Of a stretch of 29,045 bases of DNA, positions 1-8,813 are shown piece after piece. The notes beneath the pieces are model-generated. The model searched no databases, had not been told where the DNA came from, and saw nothing but the letters and a program-made list of their open reading frames with translations. The stretch spans positions 509 through 29,553 of the forward strand of contig DNPN01000195.1 in the NCBI GenBank assembly GCA_003501385.1, read 5' to 3'. Origin of the DNA: Rhizobium sp. (GTDB lineage Bacteria > Pseudomonadota > Alphaproteobacteria > Rhizobiales > Rhizobiaceae). The translations under genes and the position numbers were made by a program. Position 1 is the stretch's first letter. Each line of letters begins with the position of its first letter.

Positions 1-24
1 CCATAAATAGAATTCTATTTATGG
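1..24. repeat. Perfect 24-bp palindrome at the window edge
   Basis: The arms CCATAAATAG and CTATTTATGG flank AATT, giving a fully self-complementary 24-mer. It lies about 70 bp past the rmlA stop codon in the direction of transcription, so it could be a weak transcript-end hairpin or an operator of the next, unseen gene. It has no GC-rich stem or adjoining T-run of a classical terminator. It may extend beyond the window. Confidence 0.5.
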
Positions 25-93
25 AGTTATAGTACGAGATTTACAAATAACACACCTAAAACATCAAAATCTGAATACAAAAAATAATGAACC

Positions 94-963
94 CTATTTT
101 ATTTTCAAAATAGACTTCAGATATTTGCCATACTGGCCTTTCCCAAATGATAACGCTAGTGACGCCAGCTGCTCCTCACCAATGTACCCCTGCCGAAAGG
201 CGATTTCTTCCGGGCATGCGATCTTGAAGCCTTGGCGGCGCTCGAGAGTGGCGACAAATTCGGAAGCGTCAAGCAGGCTATCGGGTGTTCCCGTATCCAG
301 CCAAGCGTAGCCACGGCCAAGTTCCTGGACGGATAGCTTTCCCCGTTCAAGATAGCTCCGGTTCACATCAGTGATTTCCAGCTCACCACGCGCTGATGGC
401 TTGAGGTTGGCTGCAATATCCACCACATCCTTATCGTAGAAATAGAGACCCGTCACCGCCCAGTTCGATTTTGGCCGCGCCGGCTTCTCCTCAATCGATA
501 TGGCCTTCCCGGCGTCATTGAATTCGACAACTCCGTAACGGTCCGGATCGCTCACATGATAGGCGAACACCGTCGCGCCATCATTTTTGCCGATTGCTGA
601 CTTGAACAGTTCGCTCACCCCATGACCGTAGAAAATATTGTCGCCAAGGATAAGGCAAGATGGGCTATCACCGACGAAATCAGCCCCAATGATATAGGCT
701 TGTGCGAGACCATCTGGCGAAGGTTGCTCTGCATAAGATAGAGAGATGCCCCATTTGGAGCCATCGCCGAGCAACGCTTGAAAATTTGGTAAATCTCTTG
801 GCGTCGAAATGATCAAGATATCCCGGATGCCCGCCAACATAAGGGTAGAAAGAGGGTAGTAAATCATCGGCTTATCATATACCGGCAAGAGCTGCTTCGA
901 TATCACAAGCGTCATAGGATGCAGACGTGTGCCGCTGCCACCAGCCAGAATGATACCCTTCAT
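94..963 (-). CDS. rmlA: Glucose-1-phosphate thymidylyltransferase RmlA
   Basis: Catalyses dTTP + glucose-1-phosphate to dTDP-glucose, the first step of dTDP-L-rhamnose synthesis in the cytoplasm. The 289-aa product begins with the nucleotide-binding motif LAGGSGTRLHP (residues 6-16). It continues with the sugar-nucleotidyltransferase signatures SKQLLPVYDKPMIYYPLS and LILGDNIFYGHG, and has the usual family length. An upstream in-frame ATG would add 26 residues overlapping rmlD, but ATG at 961-963 is preceded by a GAGG-like ribosome site and matches the family N-terminus. It is the last gene of rmlC-B-D-A and lies 17 nt after the rmlD stop. Confidence 0.96.
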   Translation of the reverse strand: MKGIILAGGSGTRLHPMTLVISKQLLPVYDKPMIYYPLSTLMLAGIRDILIISTPRDLPNFQALLGDGSKWGISLSYAEQPSPDGLAQAYIIGADFVGDSPSCLILGDNIFYGHGVSELFKSAIGKNDGATVFAYHVSDPDRYGVVEFNDAGKAISIEEKPARPKSNWAVTGLYFYDKDVVDIAANLKPSARGELEITDVNRSYLERGKLSVQELGRGYAWLDTGTPDSLLDASEFVATLERRQGFKIACPEEIAFRQGYIGEEQLASLALSFGKGQYGKYLKSILKIK

Positions 964-980
964 GTTTTTCTCAACCTCGC

Positions 981-1889
981 TTATAAACATGCTTTGGCCT
1001 GCACCAGCCGTTTTACAATTTCTTGTGTCGTCAGCTTCCAATCGGCCAACCTAACACCGTGAATGGTACTCAATTTGCTACAGTCGAGTCTGGAATTCGC
1101 GGGCCGACGTGCTGGCGTTGGATAGGCGCTGGTCGGAATAGGACTGATATCCGCATGCGGCCCGCCTTCTGCAGATGAAATGGAAAAAATATACTTTGCG
1201 AAATCAGCCCAGCTCGCCTCACCAGACCCTGTCATGTGGAACACCCCACGCAGCGCAACGTCTTGACTTGCAAACAAATTCGCAGCCACGGCCAGAATGC
1301 CATCAGCGATATCCAACGCAGATGTTGGATTTCCAATCTGGTCGTCAACGACGTTCAAGCTCTCGCGGGTCTCCGCAACACGCAACATTGTCTTGACAAA
1401 ATTTTTGCCGAATGGACTGAAAACCCACGCTGTGCGCAAAATTGCCACATTATCCGCCGCCGCCTGTATCCTTCGTTCTCCCTCAAGCTTGGTGCGTCCG
1501 TAGACACCAAGCGGTGAAACAGGGTCCGTCTCCACGTAAGCGCGAGTGCTGCTGCCGTCGAACACATAATCCGTCGATAGGTGCACCAGCGGAATATTTC
1601 GCTGAGAGACAATGCGCGCAAGCTCTCCAGGACCGCTCGCATTGACGGCCCAAGCCTGCTGCTCGTCGGTTTCAGCCTGATCTACCGCAGTATACGCCGC
1701 CGCCGATACGACGAGGTCGGGGTTTAAATGATCAATAATGGCTTCAAGCGTCTCAGGTTCAGTCAAGTCGATGTCTGGACGCCCAACCGCGAACAGTTCA
1801 ATGTCATCAGACTGACGACAACGCTCAAGCAGCGACTGCACCACCTGCCCTTGCCGACCGGTTACCAGATAGCGTTTTTTCGCGGTCAT
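981..1889 (-). CDS. rmlD: dTDP-4-dehydrorhamnose reductase RmlD
   Basis: NAD(P)H-dependent reductase that finishes dTDP-L-rhamnose. The 302-aa short-chain dehydrogenase fold shows an N-terminal glycine motif (TGRQGQVV, about residues 10-17), the STDYVFDG segment and the catalytic YxxxK in YGRTKLEGE. The glycine motif reads GRQGQ where many homologues have GxxGQLG; this is a mild variation. The start codon overlaps the rmlB stop by 4 nt (ATGA), indicating translational coupling. Confidence 0.95.
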   Translation of the reverse strand: MTAKKRYLVTGRQGQVVQSLLERCRQSDDIELFAVGRPDIDLTEPETLEAIIDHLNPDLVVSAAAYTAVDQAETDEQQAWAVNASGPGELARIVSQRNIPLVHLSTDYVFDGSSTRAYVETDPVSPLGVYGRTKLEGERRIQAAADNVAILRTAWVFSPFGKNFVKTMLRVAETRESLNVVDDQIGNPTSALDIADGILAVAANLFASQDVALRGVFHMTGSGEASWADFAKYIFSISSAEGGPHADISPIPTSAYPTPARRPANSRLDCSKLSTIHGVRLADWKLTTQEIVKRLVQAKACL

Positions 1890-2947
1890 GCTGCGACTTC
1901 GGGTTTCAAAAGACCGAGACGTTGGCCGCTATACCCTTGTCTGAGCGGTGCCCACCACCACTCATTTTCCAAATACCAGCGCACGGTCTTGCTGATACCC
2001 GTCTCGAAATCCTCTTCCGCTTTCCAGCCAAGTTCGGTCTCCAGTCGCGTCGCATCGATTGCATAGCGTGCGTCATGACCGGGTCGATCCGTAACATGCT
2101 GAATCAGGTTCGCATGCGGGTGACCAATGGGGTTGAGCTCATCCATCAGGGTGCAAATACTATGGACAACATCAATGTTTCGCCGCTCGTTGCGTCCACC
2201 AACATTGTAGGTTTCACCAATCCGTCCGCGTTCCGCGATGATATCCAGTGCGCGCGCATGGTCTTCGACATAAAGCCAGTCACGGATATTAGAACCGTTG
2301 CCGTAAACGGGAAGCGGCATACCCTGAAGCGCATTAAGGATAACCAGAGGAATCAGCTTTTCCGGAAAATGATAGGGCCCGTAGTTGTTGGAACAGTTCG
2401 AGACAACAACAGGCATATTGTATGTTCTCGCCCACGCCTTGGCCAAATGGTCAGACGCAGCCTTGGATGCCGAATAAGGCGAACTGGGATCATAGGGGGT
2501 TGTCTCGGCAAACAAGCCGTCGGCACCGAGAGATCCATAGACCTCATCCGTAGAGACGTGGAGAAACCGAAAACGCTCTCTTGCAGCACCAGCTAGCCCT
2601 TGCCAATAGGTGCGAGCGCATTCCAGCATGGTGAACGTACCAAGCACGTTCGTCTCCATGAAGTCTCGAGCACCAGTGATCGAGCGATCCACATGGCTTT
2701 CTGCAGCCAAATGCATCACACGGTCGGGCTTGAAGCTCTGGAACGCCTCGCCTATGGCTCTCGCATCGCAGATGTCGGCTTTCAGAAACCGGTAATGGTT
2801 GCGATCTTCAACTGCGGTCAGCGAGGTCAACGTGCCCGCATACGTCAACTTGTCGATATTGAGAACGTCATAGCCTTTTTCAAGCACAAGGTGACGAACA
2901 ACAGCAGAGCCTATAAACCCGGCACCGCCGGTTACGATAACACGCAT
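1886..2947 (-). CDS. rmlB: dTDP-glucose 4,6-dehydratase RmlB
   Basis: Converts dTDP-glucose to dTDP-4-keto-6-deoxyglucose with bound NAD+. The 353-aa extended SDR protein has the NAD motif GGAGFIGS (7-14), catalytic T133-D134-E135 in STDEVYGS, and Y158-xxx-K162 in YSASK. All active-site residues of the family are present. The ATG at 2945-2947 is 9 nt after the rmlC stop, and the gene overlaps rmlD by 4 nt, so it sits inside the four-gene operon. Confidence 0.97.
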   Translation of the reverse strand: MRVIVTGGAGFIGSAVVRHLVLEKGYDVLNIDKLTYAGTLTSLTAVEDRNHYRFLKADICDARAIGEAFQSFKPDRVMHLAAESHVDRSITGARDFMETNVLGTFTMLECARTYWQGLAGAARERFRFLHVSTDEVYGSLGADGLFAETTPYDPSSPYSASKAASDHLAKAWARTYNMPVVVSNCSNNYGPYHFPEKLIPLVILNALQGMPLPVYGNGSNIRDWLYVEDHARALDIIAERGRIGETYNVGGRNERRNIDVVHSICTLMDELNPIGHPHANLIQHVTDRPGHDARYAIDATRLETELGWKAEEDFETGISKTVRWYLENEWWWAPLRQGYSGQRLGLLKPEVAA

Positions 2948-2956
2948 GTAATCCCC

Positions 2957-3520
2957 TCACTTCTCGAAGACATACGACACAGGCAAACCCGATAGCGTCG
3001 GCTGATGTCGATCCTTGTCTGACAGGATCGCGTTATCCCAGCCCACGGGCCAATCGATACCGATTTCCGGATCGTTCCACAACAGCCCACGATCATGCTC
3101 AGGGCTGTAATAGTCCGTCACTTTGTAACTGATGATCGTATCAGGCAGGAGTGTACAGAAGCCATGAGCAAAACCAACTGGCACCCAAAGCTGTTCACCA
3201 TTTTCAGCCGTCAGCTCTGCGCTGACGTACTGACCATAGGTTGGCGATCCTTGACGAATGTCAACGGCAATGTCAAGAAGCGCTCCTGCCGCACAGGAAA
3301 CAAGCTTGCCTTGCGCTCTGGGTTGCAACTGAAAGTGCAGCCCCCGAACGGTCCCAACCTCGGCAGAGAAAGACCGATTGTCCTGAACGAAATGCACTCG
3401 GCCCGCCTGCTCCTGAAACAGGTTTTCCCGAAATGTCTCCATAAAGTAGCCGCGGTTGTCACCAAACTTCCTCGGTTTCACAAGGATAACCTCAGGAATC
3501 GTTAAACTCTCGAACAACAT
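2957..3520 (-). CDS. rmlC: dTDP-4-dehydrorhamnose 3,5-epimerase RmlC
   Basis: Epimerises C3 and C5 of the 4-keto-6-deoxy sugar. The 187-aa cupin-type protein carries the RGLHFQ motif with catalytic His62, the downstream GKLVSC and DIRQGSPTYG segments, and the VPVGFAHGF cupin strand. It is the first gene of rmlC-B-D-A, so the operon promoter should lie in 3521-3749. Rhamnose made here probably feeds lipopolysaccharide or exopolysaccharide, but no glycosyltransferase is visible in the window. Confidence 0.96.
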   Translation of the reverse strand: MLFESLTIPEVILVKPRKFGDNRGYFMETFRENLFQEQAGRVHFVQDNRSFSAEVGTVRGLHFQLQPRAQGKLVSCAAGALLDIAVDIRQGSPTYGQYVSAELTAENGEQLWVPVGFAHGFCTLLPDTIISYKVTDYYSPEHDRGLLWNDPEIGIDWPVGWDNAILSDKDRHQPTLSGLPVSYVFEK

Positions 3521-3747
3521 GCTTTTCGGCGTCTCCCCGGCCCATGAACATTATTTATCATACAGGCATACCAAAATAATAACCGCTTTTGAAAGCGATT
3601 CATAAATTGTTTTAGACATGCCAGATATCGGCAACGAATTACAATCTGGTTGTCGATTTTTTTCGAAACATTAAACGCATTCCACGGGAAAGAATGTGAT
3701 CCTGCTGCTGTAACCCCTTGCCGTTCAAATAAAAAAATGCCCAGCTT
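3521..3747. other. Intergenic region upstream of rmlC
   Basis: AT-rich DNA of about 230 bp between the rmlC start and the end of the 2H phosphoesterase operon. It must hold the rml promoter, but I recognise no confident sigma-70 boxes, and there is no GGAAC/CGTT pair. A short imperfect dyad, GCTTT-TG-AAAGC, lies near 3583-3594. No open reading frame here looks real. Confidence 0.4.
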
Positions 3748-3785
3748 CGTTATCGTTCAACTGATCCCCGTTGAACGCGACATGC
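3748..3785. repeat. 38-bp dispersed repeat, copy 1
   Basis: Copy 1 of a 38-bp sequence found again, inverted, at 26618-26655 with 3 mismatches. Its core is an inverted repeat: CGTTCAAC (3754-3761), 8-nt loop, GTTGAACG (3770-3777). It overlaps the stop codon and the last 11-12 codons of the 2H phosphoesterase gene. As RNA it would fold into a hairpin at the operon's 3' end. Confidence 0.75.
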
Positions 3786-4487
3786 CATAGGATCAAAACC
3801 CATGAGATAGAACTGACGCTGAAAGCAGAACATATCGTTAAACAGGCAATATTCTGGCGGACCAACATTGAAGATCGTTATGGTATCAAGCAAAAGCTGA
3901 AATTCCTCAGCCAAAATCGCAGAAAGTTCGGTAAATTCAGCATCCGACGGCTGTCCAACGAAATAGGCCATCGTGATATGGAACTCGTAGGTCTCATGGC
4001 CCTTCAAGCGCATGCCGACGCGCTCGGCAATGGTGTCACGCAAGGCTCTGATGGCGTGGTTTTCAAGGTCGTCGGCGGGCTCTACGCCCAGAACAATGCC
4101 ATCGTTCAAAGGCCAGAAGCGCTTCAACTTCATACGAAATTGTGATGGCCCCTGAAACTCTGAGGCCTTGAGGCGTTCCTCGACACAACGATTGGCGTCA
4201 ACCAGTGACGCATCCAGTGGCAGGCCTTCAGGCCAGCGTTCGGCACGGCGGTCTTGATCACAAATGCCCACGTAAAGCGTCATATGCCAGCTCGATGGCG
4301 GAAGCAGCGTGAAGGAATGGGCCGCAGTCGCACCACGCAAGCGGTCATAGAGGCGATCAAGGCCTGTAATCAGCGCCGTTTGTGATGCAACATGGCAAAC
4401 AATCGTGTTCCCGGGAAAATGGCGCACCGCACCATCCGCATGAAATTTGCGGCCGACATCAAGGGGCTTTACAGTTGAAATGAGCAT
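3750..4487 (-). CDS. 2H phosphoesterase, DUF1868-like
   Basis: The 245-aa cytoplasmic protein has two H-x-T motifs, H68-M-T70 (SSWHMTLYVG) and H170-I-T172 (YEFHITMAYF), about 100 residues apart. This is the hallmark of the 2H phosphoesterase superfamily, whose members open cyclic phosphates or act on 2'-5' bonds; the overall layout resembles DUF1868. ATG at 4485-4487 follows the IMPase stop by 9 nt with an AGGA site upstream, so it is the last gene of the ABC/GDPD/IMPase operon. That context suggests a small-molecule cyclic phosphodiester substrate rather than RNA, which is inference. The last residues (about ACRVQRGSVER) are encoded by a dispersed repeat and may not be family-conserved. Confidence 0.82.
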   Translation of the reverse strand: MLISTVKPLDVGRKFHADGAVRHFPGNTIVCHVASQTALITGLDRLYDRLRGATAAHSFTLLPPSSWHMTLYVGICDQDRRAERWPEGLPLDASLVDANRCVEERLKASEFQGPSQFRMKLKRFWPLNDGIVLGVEPADDLENHAIRALRDTIAERVGMRLKGHETYEFHITMAYFVGQPSDAEFTELSAILAEEFQLLLDTITIFNVGPPEYCLFNDMFCFQRQFYLMGFDPMACRVQRGSVER

Positions 4488-4496
4488 GTCTTCTGA

Positions 4497-5273
4497 TCAT
4501 CCTGTTATCGCGTTAGAAATAGGCTGAAGGTCTTCCATCAAGGCTGATGTGCCAACCGCGACCCACATGCCTTGAGCGACGGCGTCGCCACCCCATCGGC
4601 TCTCAAGCCCGGCCTCCTGACAAATCAGCACGCCTGCCGCCAGATCCCACAGGCTGAGAAAGCGCTCCACATAACCATCTGTGCGGCCAAGAGCGGCAAA
4701 GCCCAGAGAAATCGAAGCGCAGCGATATTGAGCAATACCCCAGCGTTTCATCCGAAAGTGACGCTCCACCTGACCAATTGAGTCGACCTCCCAACGATTG
4801 TTCTCACCCACCGCAACAACACGCGCAGCACCAAAAGCATCATCGCGTGTCGATGGCTTGCCGTTCACAAACAGGCCGCCGCCCGTTTCAGCCGAAAGGG
4901 TAATCCCCAAAACCGGATAGTGAATAACGCCAATGTCGGGCTGGCTATGGGTCATATGGGCCAGCGAAATGCCCCAGAGGGGACTACCGCGCAAAAAATT
5001 GGATGTTCCATCAATCGGGTCAACAATCCAGTAATCGTCGGAGGTCTGACCGCCACCTTCTTCACCATAGAGGTGAGCACCATCAAAGGCCTCAGCGATG
5101 GCCGCGGCCATATGCTGTTCAACCTCGCGATCGGCCTGGGAAACAAAATCCAGCGATCCCTTGGTGGACATCGCCAAGGTATCGCGCCGTGCAAAGAAGC
5201 GGAGTGCCAAAGCACCCGCTTCCTGCACAAGGGCGACAGCTAATGCATGCGAGGGCGACATCACGATACTCAT
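4497..5273 (-). CDS. Inositol monophosphatase family protein
   Basis: Mg2+-dependent phosphatase that removes phosphate from inositol phosphates or related sugar or nucleotide phosphates. The 258-aa protein has the metal-site motif GEE (70-72), the signature WIVDPIDGTSNF (DPIDGT 85-90) and the C-terminal LSLWDLAAG motif, so all metal ligands appear intact. ATG at 5271-5273 overlaps the GDPD stop by 4 nt (ATGA), a coupled pair. Between a GDPD and a 2H phosphoesterase it is well placed to dephosphorylate a product of diester cleavage. Alternatives within the family are histidinol-phosphatase or PAP phosphatase activity. Confidence 0.9.
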   Translation of the reverse strand: MSIVMSPSHALAVALVQEAGALALRFFARRDTLAMSTKGSLDFVSQADREVEQHMAAAIAEAFDGAHLYGEEGGGQTSDDYWIVDPIDGTSNFLRGSPLWGISLAHMTHSQPDIGVIHYPVLGITLSAETGGGLFVNGKPSTRDDAFGAARVVAVGENNRWEVDSIGQVERHFRMKRWGIAQYRCASISLGFAALGRTDGYVERFLSLWDLAAGVLICQEAGLESRWGGDAVAQGMWVAVGTSALMEDLQPISNAITG

Positions 5274-6007
5274 GCCAAGAGTTCCGGATAATCGGAGATC
5301 ACAGTTTGCGCACCGCCTGCCAGCAACCGCTTGGCATCCTCGGCCTTATTAATGGTGGCAACGGCAAATTCCACACCGCTTTCATTCAAGCGGGCAAGTG
5401 CTTCGGCATCCACCAGATCGGAGGTGCAATGCAAGATCTGCGCATCCACTTCCGCCAGCAAAGCCCGCGGATCTTTGGGCGGAACAACAACGGCGAAAGC
5501 ACGCGGCACATCCGGCATAAGCTTCGCTGCACGCGTCAGCGAACGCACCGAGAAGCTTGAGAGAAACAAGCGGCCACGCGCATGAGGCCAATGGCGCAGC
5601 AAGGCGGCGCAGGCAGTGTCTGCGGTCTCCACGTCATCGCCGGCTGTTGGCTTCAGTTCGACCTGAAGCCCGAGGTCAAGCTCCAAAACGGTCTCAATCA
5701 GTTCTTCAAAGGTCGGAACTTTTTCGCCCGCGAAGGAGGGATCAAACCAGCTCCCGGCATCCAATGCGCGAATGTCTTGCAAGGTCAGTCCTGCCACAAG
5801 TCCTTTGCCATTGGTGGTGCGGTCAACCTTGTCATCATGAATAATCACGGGATGCCCATCACGGGTCAGTTTGACATCAATTTCCACCCAGCGTGCGCCG
5901 CGCTTTTTTGCTTCGCGCATGGCGGCCAAGGTGTTTTCCGGGGCATAGGCGCTGGCACCACGGTGGGCAATCAGCTGTTCTTGAACAAATGGGGGTCTGA
6001 ATGTCAT
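5270..6007 (-). CDS. Glycerophosphodiester phosphodiesterase (UgpQ-like)
   Basis: Hydrolyses glycerophosphodiesters, normally to glycerol-3-phosphate plus an alcohol. The 245-aa GDPD TIM barrel has the catalytic set H15-R16 (AHRGAS), E24-N25 (PENTL), E42-x-D44 (VEIDV) and H57-D58 (IIHDD). There is no signal peptide, so it acts in the cytoplasm on imported substrate. The frame is open to 6106, but that start overlaps the permease gene; ATG at 6005-6007 places the HRG motif at the usual distance and has GAGAG upstream. It follows the permease stop by 43 nt and is coupled to the IMPase gene. Confidence 0.92.
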   Translation of the reverse strand: MTFRPPFVQEQLIAHRGASAYAPENTLAAMREAKKRGARWVEIDVKLTRDGHPVIIHDDKVDRTTNGKGLVAGLTLQDIRALDAGSWFDPSFAGEKVPTFEELIETVLELDLGLQVELKPTAGDDVETADTACAALLRHWPHARGRLFLSSFSVRSLTRAAKLMPDVPRAFAVVVPPKDPRALLAEVDAQILHCTSDLVDAEALARLNESGVEFAVATINKAEDAKRLLAGGAQTVISDYPELLA

Positions 6008-6050
6008 GGGATTGATGGCTCTCTGGTTGTGATGAATGGAAAAGGGGTAA

Positions 6051-6890
6051 TCAAACTTTACCCATGCCGCTGGCCAACACGTCGTCGCGCATGATGCGCC
6101 CGGCAAGGATGAAGACGATCAGCACCGGCAACAGCAGAATGAGGGAAACGATGGCAGCAAGGGGAAATTGCAGCGCGTAAGGGTCGAGATAGGTGTAAAG
6201 TTTGATGGGCAGCGTCTGAATCACCGGCGCACCAGCGATAAATGTCTTATCAAACTCTTCAAACGAGCTGACAAAAGACAGCAAGCCGCCCGCCATCAAA
6301 CCCGGAACGGAAAGGGGCAGCACGATATGCCGGACGATTGCGCTCGGGCTAGCACCCAAAGAACGAGCAGCATGGATCAATTCATCCGGCAATGTCTCGA
6401 ATGACGAGCTCATCAAGCGGATCATCAAAGGCAAGGTACCGATGGTCTGTACCAGCACAACGCCGGGGATCGAATAGGCCAGGCCCATGATCAACAAGAC
6501 CTGGCCGACGCTGACACCCACGACAATGCCGGGAATAATCGTCGGCGCGAGAATGAACATTTCCAACGCCCGTTTGCAGGGTATTTTGCACTTCGCCATT
6601 GCCCATGCGGTGGGCAGTGCAATCAATGCTGTTAATGCAGTGACACAGACAGCAATAGTCAAACTGTTGATCAACGCCGGCATAAGGCTTGCGCCACCCA
6701 GAATTTGCCGCCAATTGTCGAGTGAATAGGCCTGCGGCAAAAGATGTGGATAGGCCCAACCGCTGGACAGGCTCCACACGCCCATCAACAGCACCGGAAG
6801 CGCAACAACAACAAACAATCCAGCAAACAAGCAGCACGCCACAAAGAGCCGTTGATTGGTTTTAGTTTTACGAGAGAGGTGTTCAGTCAT
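6051..6890 (-). CDS. ABC transporter permease (PotC/ThiP-like half)
   Basis: Inner-membrane permease subunit of 279 aa with about six transmembrane segments, the first at residues 17-40. The EAA-type cytoplasmic loop that docks on the ATPase is visible (HAARSLGASPSAIVRHIVLPLSVPGL). It belongs to the type I permease group that serves spermidine, putrescine, iron, thiamine and phosphonate-like importers. The start overlaps the upstream permease gene by 8 nt. With that permease it forms the heterodimeric channel of this importer. Confidence 0.92.
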   Translation of the reverse strand: MTEHLSRKTKTNQRLFVACCLFAGLFVVVALPVLLMGVWSLSSGWAYPHLLPQAYSLDNWRQILGGASLMPALINSLTIAVCVTALTALIALPTAWAMAKCKIPCKRALEMFILAPTIIPGIVVGVSVGQVLLIMGLAYSIPGVVLVQTIGTLPLMIRLMSSSFETLPDELIHAARSLGASPSAIVRHIVLPLSVPGLMAGGLLSFVSSFEEFDKTFIAGAPVIQTLPIKLYTYLDPYALQFPLAAIVSLILLLPVLIVFILAGRIMRDDVLASGMGKV

Positions 6891-7743
6891 GGCGGCGTCC
6901 TGCGGCGGTATTGGCGCTGGATGTCAACGCATAATAGACAAGAAGAACGGCAATGGCGAAACCCGAAATCACCATGCCAATCGCGTAGACCTGGCCAATA
7001 TCGCCCTGGGCGAACGCCCGCACCATCAACACGGAAAGTGCAGACGGACTGGGTGCCCCGATCAGGTCCGGAATAGCGAACGAGCCCATGGAGCCGATGA
7101 AGGTCAAAAGAATGGCTGCGGTAATGCCGGGCAGCGCCAAAGGCAGCTCGACATAGAAAAAAGTCGCCACGGGATGTGCCCCAAGCGAGCGCGCAGCGTG
7201 GCGCATGTCATCCGGGATGGAGGCGAAAGCGCCGGTGATTACCAACGTCATGAATGGCAACTGCTTCCATGTGGTGGCCATGATAACGCCAACACCCCAT
7301 GGATCGCGCACCAGCTTAGGCAAATGCAAACCAAGCGGTAGCAAAAGACGCTCAACAAAACCGCCCTGCTCAAACAGCGTCAGCACCATCAGCGACGCAA
7401 TGATGGCGGGTATCGCCATTGGAATTTTATAGAGGCCATTGAACAGCTTGCGCCCCAGAAAATGCCTGCGAAGCAGCAATGCCAGGCCAATTGCCAGCAA
7501 GAGGGTGACGACAACTGGTGCCACCCCATAGTAGATCGAGGTGGTCAGGCCACGCCACATGACATTGCTAGTGAAAAATTTGGCGTAATATTTCAACGTG
7601 AACGCCGGGAGACCAGCCGACACGCCGAAACTGCCCAAAAGCGCTGTGAAGAGCGGAAAGCCGAACATCACGATCAAAAAACCAATGCCCGGAAACAACA
7701 AAAGCGCGGTTTGCAAGATGGGGCGTTTGTGAAGCGTCATCAT
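6883..7743 (-). CDS. ABC transporter permease (PotB-like half)
   Basis: The 286-aa inner-membrane permease has about six transmembrane segments, the first at residues 11-35. An EAA loop is visible (HAARSLGAHPVATFFYVELPLALPGI). The start is ATG at 7741-7743 or the adjacent ATG 3 nt downstream (MM), overlapping the ATPase stop. The domain is the same as in the next gene but the sequence is clearly different, so this is a heterodimeric channel and not a recent duplication. Confidence 0.92.
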   Translation of the reverse strand: MMTLHKRPILQTALLLFPGIGFLIVMFGFPLFTALLGSFGVSAGLPAFTLKYYAKFFTSNVMWRGLTTSIYYGVAPVVVTLLLAIGLALLLRRHFLGRKLFNGLYKIPMAIPAIIASLMVLTLFEQGGFVERLLLPLGLHLPKLVRDPWGVGVIMATTWKQLPFMTLVITGAFASIPDDMRHAARSLGAHPVATFFYVELPLALPGITAAILLTFIGSMGSFAIPDLIGAPSPSALSVLMVRAFAQGDIGQVYAIGMVISGFAIAVLLVYYALTSSANTAAGRRHD

Positions 7744-8783
7744 GCTGCTTCGGCCCCCAACCCGTCGGTCTTCAGAACGCGCAAGGCTCCGATCAGGGTG
7801 AGTTGAACGCGGGTTCCCGTCGCGAGCAAGGTTTCCACGCCGCTGCGTGTGGCCTGAATATCCATGCCTGCAATGCGAATGATATAGTGGGCATGGGCAC
7901 CCATGAAAGATGCTGCGATAATTTCGCCCGCGCCATCAGGCGCTTGCGTCAGCATGATGTTTTCAGGCCGCAGCGAAATGCTCACCAGACCTTGGGCTGG
8001 TCTATCCAATTGACCATCTCCACCCCAAGGCAAGCCACAGGTCGCGCCGTGAGCGGTAACTGTCAGAAGATTGGTTTGCCCCAGAAAGCCCGCAGTGAAA
8101 GCGTTGGCAGGGTTGCGGTAAAGCTCAACCGGCGTGCCAATTTCCACCACCCTTCCCGCATTCATCACCACAATGCGGTCTGACATGGCCATGGCTTCCG
8201 TCTGATCGTGGGTAACATAAAGGCTGGTGGAGCCGGTTTTTCTGTGCAGTGCCAACAGATCATGGCGAAGACTATCACGCAGCTTTGCATCCAGATTGGA
8301 CAGCGGCTCATCAAACAAAAGCAGGCTGGGTTGCATGACAATCGCGCGGGCCAGTGCCACGCGCTGTTGCTGCCCGCCGGAGAGCTGACGCGGCATGCGA
8401 TCCACATAGGCCGCGAGATTACAGATTTCCAAGGCATGATTGATCCGACGGATCTGCTCATCCTTGGCCACTTTTCGCATTTTCAGACCAAAGGCGAGAT
8501 TTTTGCGCACCGACATATGCGGAAACAGCGCATAGGATTGAAACACCATGGCAATGTCGCGCTTTTCTGGCGGTAACGCCTCAATACGCTGGCCTGCCAG
8601 ACGAATTTCGCCGCCGCTGGCATCCATAATGCCCATGAGAATGCGCAGCAGAGTGGATTTGCCACAGCCGGACGGGCCAAGCACCGTGACAAATTCACCC
8701 GTATGCACCTGCAAAGACGTGGGGTGTAACGCCACTGTCTCGCCAAAGGATTTGGTAATCGAATGCAGCTCAAGCTCTGCCAT
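7740..8783 (-). CDS. ABC transporter ATP-binding protein
   Basis: Energises the importer. The 347-aa ATPase has Walker A GPSGCGKST (36-44), Q-loop FQSYALFPH, signature LSGGQQQRV, Walker B LLLFDEP, D-loop SNLD and switch His in THDQTEA. A C-terminal region of about 110 residues resembles a TOBE domain, typical of PotA/UgpC/FbpC-type subunits. The frame is open to 8855, but ATG at 8781-8783 (MAELELHSITKSF) matches the family start and has GGATAAG upstream. It lies 88 nt after the binding-protein stop, across a strong hairpin, and is coupled to the permease genes. Confidence 0.94.
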   Translation of the reverse strand: MAELELHSITKSFGETVALHPTSLQVHTGEFVTVLGPSGCGKSTLLRILMGIMDASGGEIRLAGQRIEALPPEKRDIAMVFQSYALFPHMSVRKNLAFGLKMRKVAKDEQIRRINHALEICNLAAYVDRMPRQLSGGQQQRVALARAIVMQPSLLLFDEPLSNLDAKLRDSLRHDLLALHRKTGSTSLYVTHDQTEAMAMSDRIVVMNAGRVVEIGTPVELYRNPANAFTAGFLGQTNLLTVTAHGATCGLPWGGDGQLDRPAQGLVSISLRPENIMLTQAPDGAGEIIAASFMGAHAHYIIRIAGMDIQATRSGVETLLATGTRVQLTLIGALRVLKTDGLGAEAA

Positions 8784-8813
8784 GGGTCTTATCCGGTCAA
8801 ATTGGGAAAGGGG

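Noticed and set aside
1922..2596. Plus-strand open frame of 224 codons
   Set aside because: Antisense shadow of rmlB, which has all catalytic motifs.
3754..3777. Hairpin at the end of the 2H gene as a rho-independent terminator
   Set aside because: The T-run on the minus strand is about 20 nt away from the stem, and the same structure occurs elsewhere without a gene end, so a repeat element fits better.
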